NCBI GenBank assembly: GCA_036555615.1
Contig: DATBKZ010000071.1
Location: forward strand, 1-15,082
DNA from: SG8-41 sp036555615
Lineage (GTDB): Bacteria; Pseudomonadota; Gammaproteobacteria; Burkholderiales; SG8-41
Reading direction: 5' to 3'
Length of the DNA: 15,082 nt
A program made the position numbers and the translations under genes. A model generated the notes under the pieces. The model searched no databases. It saw nothing but the letters and a program-made list of their open reading frames with translations, and was not told the DNA's origin. This document shows, one piece after another, positions 1 to 8,035 of this stretch; position 1 is the first letter of the stretch, and each line of letters begins with the position of its first letter.

Positions 1-1
1 C

Positions 2-532
2 GCGGCCTACGAGTACCTCGCGCGCCGGCGGGAGATCGACGCAGCGCGGACCGGAGTGATGGGCTTCTGCATGGGGGGTTACTACGCGCCGCGTGCGGCG
101 GCGATGGAGCCGCGCTTCGCGGCGTGCCTGGCGTGGGGCGGCCACTGGGACTACCACGAGTCGTGGGTGCGGCGGCGCCGGATCATGGAGTCCGGCGGCA
201 CGAAGGTCTCCGCGCCCCAGTTCCAGCTGCCGTGGGTGCTCGGCATGCCGGACATGGACGCCTGCATGAAGAAGCTCGAGAACTACCGCCTGGCCGGCGT
301 CGCGGAGCGCGTCCGGTGCCCGTTCTACTGCCTCCACGGCGAGAACGACAACATCGTGCCGCTGGAATTCGCGCGGAAGCTCTACGATGCGGTGGGCTCG
401 GACGACAAGACGCTGAAGGTGCTCACCGCGGAGGAGGGCGGCAGCGAGCACTGCCAGGAAGACAATCGCCAGGTCGGAAACAATCTTGTCGCCGACTGGC
501 TGGCGCAGCGCCTTGGAGGCCGGCTGGGATGA
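2..532 (+). CDS. alpha/beta hydrolase, dienelactone hydrolase/FrsA-like (5'-truncated by window edge)
   Basis: The reading frame is open from base 2, so the N-terminus lies outside the window; 176 residues are visible. The nucleophile elbow reads GFCMGG, with Cys at visible residue 23. HGENDNIVP supplies a likely catalytic Asp, and GSEHCQEDN near the C-terminus supplies the His. This Cys-Asp-His arrangement is that of dienelactone hydrolases. However, the stretches after the elbow (YYAPRAAA, then AWGGHWDYH) look to me more like the FrsA/DUF1100 type of esterase, where the nucleophile is normally Ser. The substrate is unknown and no signal peptide can be judged. The stop codon overlaps the next start as ATGA at 529-532, so the two genes are probably translationally coupled. 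The fold is certain; the exact subfamily is an inference from memory. Confidence 0.8.
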   Translation, partial: AAYEYLARRREIDAARTGVMGFCMGGYYAPRAAAMEPRFAACLAWGGHWDYHESWVRRRRIMESGGTKVSAPQFQLPWVLGMPDMDACMKKLENYRLAGVAERVRCPFYCLHGENDNIVPLEFARKLYDAVGSDDKTLKVLTAEEGGSEHCQEDNRQVGNNLVADWLAQRLGGRLG

Positions 533-1269
533 GGCGCATTTCATGCCCGACGGCTGCGCTACGCGCTTTCGGGGCAGTGTTGGCCCTGGCGGCGCTGTCC
601 GCTTGCACGCCGCAGGCTGCGGCGATCATGTCATTGCTGCCCGATGGCACCGTCGCTACCCTGCTGGGCAATCTGGAGCGGGTGGAAGACCAGAACCGGA
701 AGCGCGTGATCGAACTGGAGGCCCGCAAGGACTGGGACGGGCTCGCGAGGCTCGCCGAGGAAAATCTCGCCAAGGACCGCAACAATTCCGATTGGTGGAT
801 CGTGGCGGGCTACGCGCACGCGCAGGCCAGCCGACATGCGCGCGCAATCGAGTGCTACAGCGAGGTCGTGCGTCTCATGCCGGACGAGATGCTGGGATGG
901 AGCCTGCTCGCCCAGTCCTACCGCGACGCAAGACAGCCGGCGCGCGCCGTGCAGGCGCTCAATCAAGCGCACCTCGTGCGGGGCGGCACCGCGGAGACCT
1001 GGTTCCTGCTGGGCGAGAGCTACTTTGATCTCGACCGCGACCCGCAGGCGGTGGCGGCGTACCAGGAAGCGTTGCAGCTCAACCGCGGATTTGCGCGGGC
1101 CTGGTTCGGGCTGGGGCGGTCGTATGCGCGGCTTGGCCGACAGGCGGAATTCGAGCAGGTGCTGAAATCGCTTGCGCAGCTCGATGCCGCGCTGGCGCAG
1201 CAGCTTGCGGAGCTGCATCCCGCCGCGGGCAGCTCAGCCGCTCCTCAGCGCCGGCGTGAGATGAGGTGA
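529..1269 (+). CDS. TPR-repeat lipoprotein
   Basis: A protein of 246 residues. It begins with a lipoprotein signal: basic MRR, a hydrophobic stretch at 13-24, and lipobox LSAC with Cys26 as the predicted lipidated residue. Residues about 87-222 form roughly four TPR-like helix pairs, recognisable from W/L-G-x-x-Y and A-x-x-x-Y/F patterns (AGYAHAQ, LAQSYRDA, LGESYFDL, LGRSYARL), each followed by an A-x-x-x-Y/L helix. TPRs bind peptides or partner proteins, so this is probably an envelope scaffold rather than an enzyme. The tail after about 230 is Ala/Arg-rich and looks disordered. I chose the start at 529 because it sits in an ATGA overlap with the hydrolase and places the lipobox correctly. 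The last 36 bp overlap suhB, which is convergent. The specific role is unknown. Confidence 0.85.
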   Translation: MRRISCPTAALRAFGAVLALAALSACTPQAAAIMSLLPDGTVATLLGNLERVEDQNRKRVIELEARKDWDGLARLAEENLAKDRNNSDWWIVAGYAHAQASRHARAIECYSEVVRLMPDEMLGWSLLAQSYRDARQPARAVQALNQAHLVRGGTAETWFLLGESYFDLDRDPQAVAAYQEALQLNRGFARAWFGLGRSYARLGRQAEFEQVLKSLAQLDAALAQQLAELHPAAGSSAAPQRRREMR

Positions 1270-2034
1270 CATCGCCCGCAGAAGTTCCACGAAGACTTTG
1301 GGATTGCCGGCGATGATGTTGCCGGTTTGCAGGTAGCGGTTCTCTCCGGTCAGGTCTCCCACCAGCCCGCCGGCCTCCGTGATGAGTAGGGCCCCCGCCG
1401 CCATGTCCCACGGAGAAAGCCCGAACTCCCAGAATCCATCGAGCCGGCCTGCTGCAACGTAGGCGAGATCGAGCGCGGCGGAGCCCACGCGCCGCACGCC
1501 CGCCGCGCCGCCCATCATGTCGCGTAGTATCGCGACGTAAGCGTCGAGGTGCTCGAGCTCGCGGAACGGGAACCCGGTGCCGATCAGGCTCGAGCGGAGA
1601 TGAGCGCGCTTGCTGACCCGCATGCGCTGGTCGTTGAGGAACGCGCCGCGCCCGCGCGTCGCGGTGAAGAGGTCGTTGCGGGTGGGATCATAGACGACCG
1701 CCTGGGTGACGATGCCGCGATGCATGAGCGCGATGGCGACGCAGTACTGCGGGAAGCCGTGAATGAAATTGGTGGTGCCGTCGAGCGGATCGATGATCCA
1801 CTGGTATTCCGAGTCCCCGGTCGCGCCGCTTTCCTCTGCTAGAATCGAGTGGCCGGGATAGGCGTCGCGCAGCGTGCGAATGACCGCCTGCTCGGCTTCG
1901 CGGTCCACTTCGGAGACGAAATCGTTCACCGCCTTTTCCCGGACGACGATAGCGTCCAGGTTGCGGCTCGCGCGGTTGATGATGCTGCCGGCACGCCGCG
2001 CCGCCCTCACGGCTATGTTCAACATTGGATGCAT
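1234..2034 (-). CDS. suhB: inositol-1-monophosphatase SuhB
   Basis: A protein of 266 residues, almost the same length as E. coli SuhB (267). It starts with MHPMLNIAVRAAR, which matches E. coli and fixes the start at 2034, although an in-frame upstream extension is open. Metal-binding motifs of the inositol monophosphatase family are intact: EES at 67-69, IDPLDGTTN at 81-89 (Asp82 and Asp85), GSAALDLAYVAAGR at 184-197 and PWD with Asp210. The enzyme hydrolyses myo-inositol phosphates with Mg2+. In E. coli SuhB also joins the Nus antitermination complex on rRNA operons; whether that holds here is inference. It is divergent from trmJ (21-bp gap) and convergent with the TPR lipoprotein gene (36-bp overlap). 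Neighbouring suhB, trmJ and iscR is a known enterobacterial arrangement. Confidence 0.97.
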   Translation of the reverse strand: MHPMLNIAVRAARRAGSIINRASRNLDAIVVREKAVNDFVSEVDREAEQAVIRTLRDAYPGHSILAEESGATGDSEYQWIIDPLDGTTNFIHGFPQYCVAIALMHRGIVTQAVVYDPTRNDLFTATRGRGAFLNDQRMRVSKRAHLRSSLIGTGFPFRELEHLDAYVAILRDMMGGAAGVRRVGSAALDLAYVAAGRLDGFWEFGLSPWDMAAGALLITEAGGLVGDLTGENRYLQTGNIIAGNPKVFVELLRAMSPHLTPALRSG

Positions 2035-2045
2035 TGGGGGGCTGT

Positions 2046-2075
2046 ATTGTAAGTGATGGCCGCCGATCCACTCAA
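2046..2075 (-). promoter_or_regulatory. candidate sigma-70 promoter for suhB, inside the trmJ start region
   Basis: On the minus strand a TTGAGT (2075-2070, 4 of 6 matches to TTGACA) lies 18 bp from a TACAAT (2051-2046, 5 of 6 matches to TATAAT). Transcription would start near 2039, leaving a leader of only about 5 nt before the suhB ATG at 2034. The -35 hexamer lies inside the trmJ coding sequence. Spacing and match are moderate, so this is a candidate only. Confidence 0.4.
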
Positions 2076-2799
2076 AAATATCCGCTTCGTGCTGTGCGCG
2101 ACCGCCCACCCTGGAAACATCGGCGCCGCGGCGCGGGCGCTGAAGACGATGGGACTCGGAGAACTGCATCTCGTCGCGCCCGGGCGCTTTCCCGATTCGC
2201 AGGCCGAGTGGCTGGCGTCGGGCGCGGCCGACGTGCTGCGCCGCGCGCGCGTGCATCCGACCCTGGATCACGCGCTCGCTGGCTCCGCGTTCACGGTCGC
2301 CTGCACGGCGCGCCCGCGCGAGATCGCGGTGCCGATGCTCACCGCGCGGGAAGCCGCGGCGCGCGTTGTGGAGGTTGCCCGCTCGCAGCCCGCTGCCCTC
2401 GTGTTCGGCAACGAGACGTTCGGGCTGTCCGGCGCCGAAGTTGCCAGGTGCCAGATGCTTGCGACCATCCCCGCGAATCCCGAGTACAGCTCGCTCAATG
2501 TGGCCGCCGCGGTGCAGCTCTTTGCCTACGAGTTGCGGCTGGCGGCGTTCGGATCGGCCGCGCACGGCGGCAAGGTGCGGACGCGCGCGACTCACGAGGA
2601 GCTCGAGCGCTTCTTCGAGCATCTGGAGCGCGCGATGATCGAGCACGGTTTTCTCAACCCCGAGCACCCCAAGAAATTGATGCCGCGCCTGCGGCGGCTG
2701 TTCAACCGGGCGGAGCTCGAGCGCGAGGAGGTCAACATCCTGCGCGGGGTATTCAAGGCATTGACGAGTCCCAAGCCGCGACGCCCCGGAAAGCGCTGA
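2056..2799 (+). CDS. trmJ: tRNA (cytidine(32)/uridine(32)-2'-O)-methyltransferase TrmJ
   Basis: A protein of 247 residues of the SPOUT superfamily, which uses S-adenosylmethionine to methylate the 2'-O of tRNA nucleotide 32. The N-terminal PGNIGAAARALKTMGL (19-34) and the knot motifs ALVFGNETFGLS (115-126) and IPANPEYSSLNVAAAVQ (138-154) closely follow E. coli TrmJ. A C-terminal helical extension includes HPKKLMPRLRRLF (204-216) and NILRGVF (227-233), also as in E. coli. I prefer ATG 2056 to the adjacent in-frame GTG at 2053. No Shine-Dalgarno sequence is visible, so the message may be nearly leaderless. It is divergent from suhB and is followed by a 181-bp gap before cysE. TrmJ next to iscR is conserved in many Proteobacteria. 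Confidence 0.96.
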   Translation: MAADPLKNIRFVLCATAHPGNIGAAARALKTMGLGELHLVAPGRFPDSQAEWLASGAADVLRRARVHPTLDHALAGSAFTVACTARPREIAVPMLTAREAAARVVEVARSQPAALVFGNETFGLSGAEVARCQMLATIPANPEYSSLNVAAAVQLFAYELRLAAFGSAAHGGKVRTRATHEELERFFEHLERAMIEHGFLNPEHPKKLMPRLRRLFNRAELEREEVNILRGVFKALTSPKPRRPGKR

Positions 2800-2828
2800 T
2801 TCCCATTCCCCGGAAATCATTCAGGAGA

Positions 2829-2871
2829 ATGCGCGTTGAGCAGAGAACCCCGTGTCTGCTCCAACGCGCAT
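2829..2871. repeat. imperfect hairpin between trmJ and cysE
   Basis: The arms are 2829-2844 and 2855-2871. ATGCGCGTT pairs with AACGCGCAT and GAGCAGA pairs with TCTGCTC, leaving one bulged C (2862) and a 10-nt loop. No T-run follows, so it is not a textbook intrinsic terminator. It could end or protect the 3' end of trmJ mRNA or be a small repeat element. The stem also contains a 14-codon ORF (2829-2873), discussed under rejected items. Confidence 0.6.
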
Positions 2872-2882
2872 AGCCGGACGCG

Positions 2883-2901
2883 CCGGAGCAATCTGCTCCG
2901 G
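2883..2901. repeat. perfect 8-bp hairpin upstream of the cysE operator
   Basis: CCGGAGCA (2883-2890), loop ATC, TGCTCCGG (2894-2901). It lies 11 bp downstream of the larger hairpin and 18 bp before the IscR-like site. The next bases contain another CCGG element near 2908-2913 that could pair alternatively with the 5' arm. No poly-T follows. It could be part of a trmJ 3' end or a protein-binding palindrome; nothing in the sequence decides between these. Confidence 0.5.
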
Positions 2902-2919
2902 TCGGAACTCCGGCTGTAA

Positions 2920-2944
2920 ATAGTTGACTAAATCACTAGGGCAT
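2920..2944 (+). promoter_or_regulatory. IscR type-1-like operator upstream of cysE, with possible promoter
   Basis: These 25 bp match the published E. coli type-1 IscR consensus (ATASYYGACT, RWWWYAGTC, RRSTAT) at about 22 positions. The key ATAGTTGACT is perfect. The TTGACT at 2924-2929 is also a good -35 hexamer (5 of 6). The only -10 at 17-bp spacing is TAAGCT (2947-2952), which is poor, so the operator is better supported than the promoter. The cysE ATG is 36 bp downstream. The consensus comes from established knowledge; binding here is inferred. Confidence 0.65.
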
Positions 2945-2980
2945 CGTAAGCTGCGAGCCCTTTTCCTTGATTTGTATACG

Positions 2981-3706
2981 ATGTTCGCAAGGCTGAAAGA
3001 AGAAATCGCGGTGGTTTTTGAACGCGACCCGGCAGCCCGCAATACCTGGGAGGTGATTACCTGCTATCCCGGGTTCCACGCCATGATGTTCCATCGCCTG
3101 GCCCATTGGCTGTGGCGGCTGCGCCTGAAGTGGCTCGCGCGCCTGCTCTCGCACCTGTCGCGCTGGCTGACCGGCATCGAGATTCACCCCGGCGCAACCA
3201 TCCGCCGGCGTTTTTTCATCGACCACGGCATGGGAGTCGTCATCGGGGAAACCGCCGAGATCGGCGACGACTGCACGCTCTATCACGGCGTCACGCTGGG
3301 CGGCACTTCGTGGAGCAAGGGCAAGCGCCACCCCACCCTTGGCAAAGGCGTGGTCGTGGGGGCCGGAGCGAAGATTCTCGGACCGATCGTCGTCGGAGAC
3401 GGCGCGCGGGTCGGGTCGAACGCGGTCGTGGTCAAGGACGTGCCGCCGGGTGCGACTGCGATCGGCATTCCGGCGCGCATCATCGAGGCGCACGATCCGC
3501 AGGACGGGCGCTTCGCCGCCTACGCGGTCGTGAAGGACCTGAACGATCCCATGGCACGAGCGCTGCACGAGCTGATCGGGCACAGCGCGGAATTGGACCG
3601 GCGCATCGAGCACATCCTTTCGGAATTGCAGCGGCTGGGCCTGCGCATCGACGAGCAGGAGGCGCATCGGCTGGACGCAACCACCTTGAATAAAATGGTT
3701 GACTAA
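2981..3706 (+). CDS. cysE: serine O-acetyltransferase CysE
   Basis: A protein of 241 residues that transfers acetyl from acetyl-CoA to L-serine, giving O-acetylserine for cysteine synthesis. An N-terminal helical domain includes TWEVITCYPGFHAMMFHRLAHWL. Left-handed beta-helix hexapeptide repeats run from about 66 to 168: GIEIHPGATI, FFIDHGMGVVIGETAEIG with DHG at 81-83 holding the expected catalytic His82, HGVTLGGTS, and GAKILGPIVVG. It lacks the long N-terminal segment of the 273-residue E. coli enzyme, so it is the short CysE form. The C-terminal 70 residues are helical and charged. ATG 2981 is chosen because the upstream in-frame TTG at 2924 lies inside the operator; no good Shine-Dalgarno is visible. 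It is placed directly before iscR and has its own IscR-like site, which suggests cysteine supply is tied to cluster assembly. Confidence 0.95.
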   Translation: MFARLKEEIAVVFERDPAARNTWEVITCYPGFHAMMFHRLAHWLWRLRLKWLARLLSHLSRWLTGIEIHPGATIRRRFFIDHGMGVVIGETAEIGDDCTLYHGVTLGGTSWSKGKRHPTLGKGVVVGAGAKILGPIVVGDGARVGSNAVVVKDVPPGATAIGIPARIIEAHDPQDGRFAAYAVVKDLNDPMARALHELIGHSAELDRRIEHILSELQRLGLRIDEQEAHRLDATTLNKMVD

Positions 3707-3719
3707 ATTTCTCGGGATA
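3695..3719 (+). promoter_or_regulatory. IscR type-1-like operator 1 of iscR, overlapping the cysE stop codon
   Basis: It resembles the E. coli iscR operator: half-site GGTTGACT, AT-rich centre and CTCGGG, with about 19 of 25 positions identical to E. coli iscR site A as I remember it. It includes the TAA stop of cysE (3704-3706) and covers the -35 hexamer of the iscR promoter. Bound apo- or holo-IscR would block RNA polymerase here, which is the classic autorepression geometry. Confidence 0.7.
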
Positions 3720-3727
3720 ACTATAGT
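3699..3727 (+). promoter_or_regulatory. near-consensus sigma-70 promoter of iscR and the suf genes
   Basis: TTGACT (3699-3704, 5 of 6), 17-bp spacer, TATAGT (3722-3727, 5 of 6). Transcription should start near 3734, giving a leader of about 60 nt. The -35 sits in operator 1 and the -10 overlaps the start of operator 2, so strong basal activity with repression by IscR is expected. This is the best promoter in the window and probably drives the genes at 3795-12107 at least. Confidence 0.75.
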
Positions 3728-3747
3728 TGAGTGAATTAGTCGTGTTT
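3723..3747 (+). promoter_or_regulatory. IscR type-1-like operator 2 of iscR
   Basis: ATAGTTGAGT followed by GAATTAGTCG and a degenerate end matches the type-1 consensus at about 22 of 25 positions. It overlaps the -10 hexamer and the predicted start point. Its centre is 28 bp from that of operator 1, so the two sites lie nearly on top of each other along the promoter, as in the tandem sites of E. coli iscR. The following 3748-3782 is AT-rich. Confidence 0.7.
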
Positions 3748-3782
3748 AGTTTTTCAGTATCTTATTGATTTAATGATATTTT

Positions 3783-3790
3783 AAGAGGTG
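3783..3790 (+). promoter_or_regulatory. ribosome binding site of iscR
   Basis: AAGAGGTG ends 4 nt before the ATG at 3795. It is a strong Shine-Dalgarno and settles the iscR start. Confidence 0.8.
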
Positions 3791-3794
3791 GCCG

Positions 3795-4286
3795 ATGAGA
3801 CTGACCACAAAAGGACGATTTGCGGTAACCGCGATGATCGATCTTGGGCTGCATCACGGCAGCGGGCCGGTGACGCTGGCCGAAATCAGCGGCCGGCAGA
3901 AGATCTCGCTGTCCTATCTCGAGCAGTTATTTGGCAAGCTGCGCCGTCATCAACTGGTGGAGAGCGTGCGCGGGCCGGGCGGCGGCTACCACCTCGCGCG
4001 CGATATGGGCGAGATGTCCGTGGCCGACATCATCCTGGCGGTGGACGAGCCGATCGACGCCACGCAGTGCGGCGGCAAGGAAAACTGCCAGGACGATCAC
4101 AAGTGCCTGACCCACGACCTGTGGGCGGCGCTGAACGAGCGGATCTTCGACTACCTCGGGTCGGTGAGCCTGCGTCAGCTGGTGGACAGCCAGAAGGCCA
4201 AGGAGGCGGCGCGCGACGCCGGCGTCGCTCAGGTTCACGACATGCGCTCGACCGCCAGCAAGCGCGCGACCCCGGTATCGGCATAG
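3795..4286 (+). CDS. iscR: Rrf2-family [2Fe-2S] transcriptional regulator IscR
   Basis: A protein of 163 residues (E. coli 162). The N-terminal MRLTTKGRFAVTAM and the winged helix-turn-helix (LAEISGRQKISLSYLEQLF, 28-46; RGPGGGYHLAR as the wing, 59-69) are characteristic. The cluster ligands are Cys92, Cys98, Cys104 and His107, the same numbering as E. coli IscR, so cluster sensing should be intact. Holo-IscR represses type-1 promoters when clusters are plentiful, and loss of the cluster relieves repression. It heads the Fe-S operon behind two type-1-like operators and a near-consensus promoter, so autorepression is very likely. The C-terminal 35 residues are charged and less conserved. The next gene starts 38 bp after the iscR stop. 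Confidence 0.98.
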   Translation: MRLTTKGRFAVTAMIDLGLHHGSGPVTLAEISGRQKISLSYLEQLFGKLRRHQLVESVRGPGGGYHLARDMGEMSVADIILAVDEPIDATQCGGKENCQDDHKCLTHDLWAALNERIFDYLGSVSLRQLVDSQKAKEAARDAGVAQVHDMRSTASKRATPVSA

Positions 4287-4323
4287 GCGCGTTATTCCCT
4301 CTTCATCAACCCATGCGGATCTG

Positions 4324-5469
4324 ATGGCGCACGTCTACTTCGATCACAACGCCACCACGCCCCTTGACGACAGGGTCCTCGAGGCGATGCTGCCGTACCT
4401 GCGCGAGAACTTCGGCAATGCCTCCAGCCGTCATGAGCTTGGCACGATCGCGCGCCGGGCGGTGGATGCCGCGCGCGAGCAGGTCGCGGCCCTGGTCAAC
4501 GTCCAGCCGTCGCAGGTGGTCTTCGTCTCGGGCGGCACCGAGGGCAACAACCTGTTCGTGAAAGGCGCGGCGGGCCATCTCAAGCCGACGCAGGTCGCCG
4601 TCAGTTCGGTCGAGCATCCTTGCGTGGCGAAGCCCGCGCAGGAGCTTGCGCGCCAGGGTTGGAAAGTAAGAAAGCTCGCGGTGACCCCGGACGGCCAGCT
4701 GGCGCTCGCCGATGTGGACGCGGCCCTCAGGGAGCCGACCGGCATCGTTTCGGTCATGCTCGTCAACAACGAGACCGGCGTCGTGCTGGACGTGGCGGCG
4801 GTCGCCGGCCGCGCGCGCGCAGCCGGGGCCTGGATGCACACCGACGCCGTGCAGGCGCTGGGAAAGATTCCCGTGGATTTCCGCGCGCTCGGCGTGCACG
4901 CGATGACGATCTCGGCGCACAAGATCTGCGGGCCCAAGGGGGCCGGGGCGCTCGTCATCGACAAGCGGCTGCTGCTGCGACCGATCATTCACGGCGGCGG
5001 CCACGAGCAGGGATTGCGTTCCGGGACGGAAAATGTCGCAGCGATCGTCGGTTTCGGTGCGGCAAGCACGCTCGCTGCAGGGCGGATCGAGCAGCTCAGC
5101 CAGCGGCTGGAGACGATGCGCGCGCGGCTCGAGCGGGGATTGCACGAGATGGGCGCTGTGATCTTCGGAGAGGATGCTTCACGCGTCTCCAATACATCGT
5201 ATTTCGCGCTCAAGGGCATCATGGGCGAGACCCTCGTGATCGAGCTGGACAAGGCGGGCTATGCCGTCGCGCCGGGGGCCGCATGCTCGAGCGCGAATCC
5301 CGAGCCCTCGGCGACGCTGCTCGCCATGGGTGTTGATCCCGAGCTTGCGCGCGGGGCGGTGCGCTTCTCGCTCGGCGCGGGAAACACGATGTCACAGATA
5401 GAGGAATTTTTGCGGGCGCTGAACGCGGTGGTGACGCGGTTGCGGAGTTTGACCGCGATGGCGGTTTGA
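4324..5469 (+). CDS. iscS: class I cysteine desulfurase (IscS/NifS-like)
   Basis: A protein of 381 residues. This PLP enzyme converts L-cysteine to alanine and an enzyme persulfide. The N-terminus VYFDHNATTPLDDRVLEAML is the class hallmark. SVEHPC (95-100), NNETG (148-152) and the Schiff-base lysine in SAHK (Lys200) are present, and the mobile catalytic loop ACSSANPEPSATLLAMG carries Cys321. It is shorter than E. coli IscS (404). The protein stops soon after the last conserved helix (EEFLRALNAVV) and lacks the long tail that in IscS contacts IscU. That fits the absence of iscU from this locus. It follows iscR, where iscS normally sits. Its partner may be the A-type carrier, the tRNA-thiolation proteins or SufU; the sequence does not say. 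NifS-like would be an equally fair name. Confidence 0.93.
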   Translation: MAHVYFDHNATTPLDDRVLEAMLPYLRENFGNASSRHELGTIARRAVDAAREQVAALVNVQPSQVVFVSGGTEGNNLFVKGAAGHLKPTQVAVSSVEHPCVAKPAQELARQGWKVRKLAVTPDGQLALADVDAALREPTGIVSVMLVNNETGVVLDVAAVAGRARAAGAWMHTDAVQALGKIPVDFRALGVHAMTISAHKICGPKGAGALVIDKRLLLRPIIHGGGHEQGLRSGTENVAAIVGFGAASTLAAGRIEQLSQRLETMRARLERGLHEMGAVIFGEDASRVSNTSYFALKGIMGETLVIELDKAGYAVAPGAACSSANPEPSATLLAMGVDPELARGAVRFSLGAGNTMSQIEEFLRALNAVVTRLRSLTAMAV

Positions 5470-5486
5470 CAGACGAGAGGCAGGCA

Positions 5487-5822
5487 ATGGCGATACAACT
5501 GACGGAAAACGCGGCAATACAGATACAGAAGCAGCTCGCGCAGCGCGGACGCGGCATCGGGCTGCGCGTGGGCGTCAAGGACGTGGGCTGCTCGGGCTTT
5601 GGCTACACCTACGACTACGCCGACGAGGTGCGGGCGGACGACCACCTGTTCGAGGCGCACGACGCGAAGCTCGTGGTGGACGCAAAGAGCCTGGAGTACC
5701 TGGACGGCGCGACGCTCGACTTCGTGACGGAGGGCCTCAAGCGGGTCTTCAAGTTCACGAACCCCAACGTGGACGCGACCTGCGGCTGCGGCGAGAGCTT
5801 CTCCGTGAAGGAAAAGGCGTAG
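5487..5822 (+). CDS. iscA: A-type iron-sulfur carrier (IscA/SufA family)
   Basis: A protein of 111 residues. The three conserved cysteines are Cys35 (GCSGFGY), Cys99 and Cys101 (CGCGESF), the same positions as in E. coli IscA. A-type proteins accept a cluster or iron from the scaffold and pass it to client apoproteins. The stretch VVDAKSLEYLDGATLDFV and FKFTNPNV resembles IscA, while GVKDVGCSGFGY resembles SufA. Its place directly before sufB is the sufA position, so either symbol could be defended. The start at 5487 is preceded by GAGAGG (5475-5480); the in-frame TTG at 5466 overlaps the previous gene and has no such signal. The next gene begins 9 bp after its stop codon. Confidence 0.93.
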   Translation: MAIQLTENAAIQIQKQLAQRGRGIGLRVGVKDVGCSGFGYTYDYADEVRADDHLFEAHDAKLVVDAKSLEYLDGATLDFVTEGLKRVFKFTNPNVDATCGCGESFSVKEKA

Positions 5823-5830
5823 CCAGCGCA

Positions 5831-8031
<2,201 letters not shown>

Positions 8032-8035
8032 CAAA

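Noticed and set aside
2035..2820. Upstream in-frame extension of suhB to 528 codons
   Set aside because: The protein matches E. coli SuhB exactly from MHPMLNIA, and the extension runs antisense through trmJ without any recognisable domain.
2829..2873. 14-codon ORF starting at an ATG behind AGGAG, a possible leader peptide upstream of cysE
   Set aside because: The AGGAG is only 1 nt from the ATG, which is too close for good initiation. The peptide has one Cys and no run of regulatory codons. The ORF coincides with the stem of a hairpin, which explains its sequence better.
2924..2980. Alternative cysE start at TTG 2924
   Set aside because: The TTG is part of the IscR-like operator and -35 hexamer, and the additional 19 residues show no family conservation.
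2971..2980. TATACG near 2975 as the cysE -10 hexamer
   Set aside because: It would place the transcription start beyond the cysE ATG, and the matching -35 region (TGCGAG) is poor.
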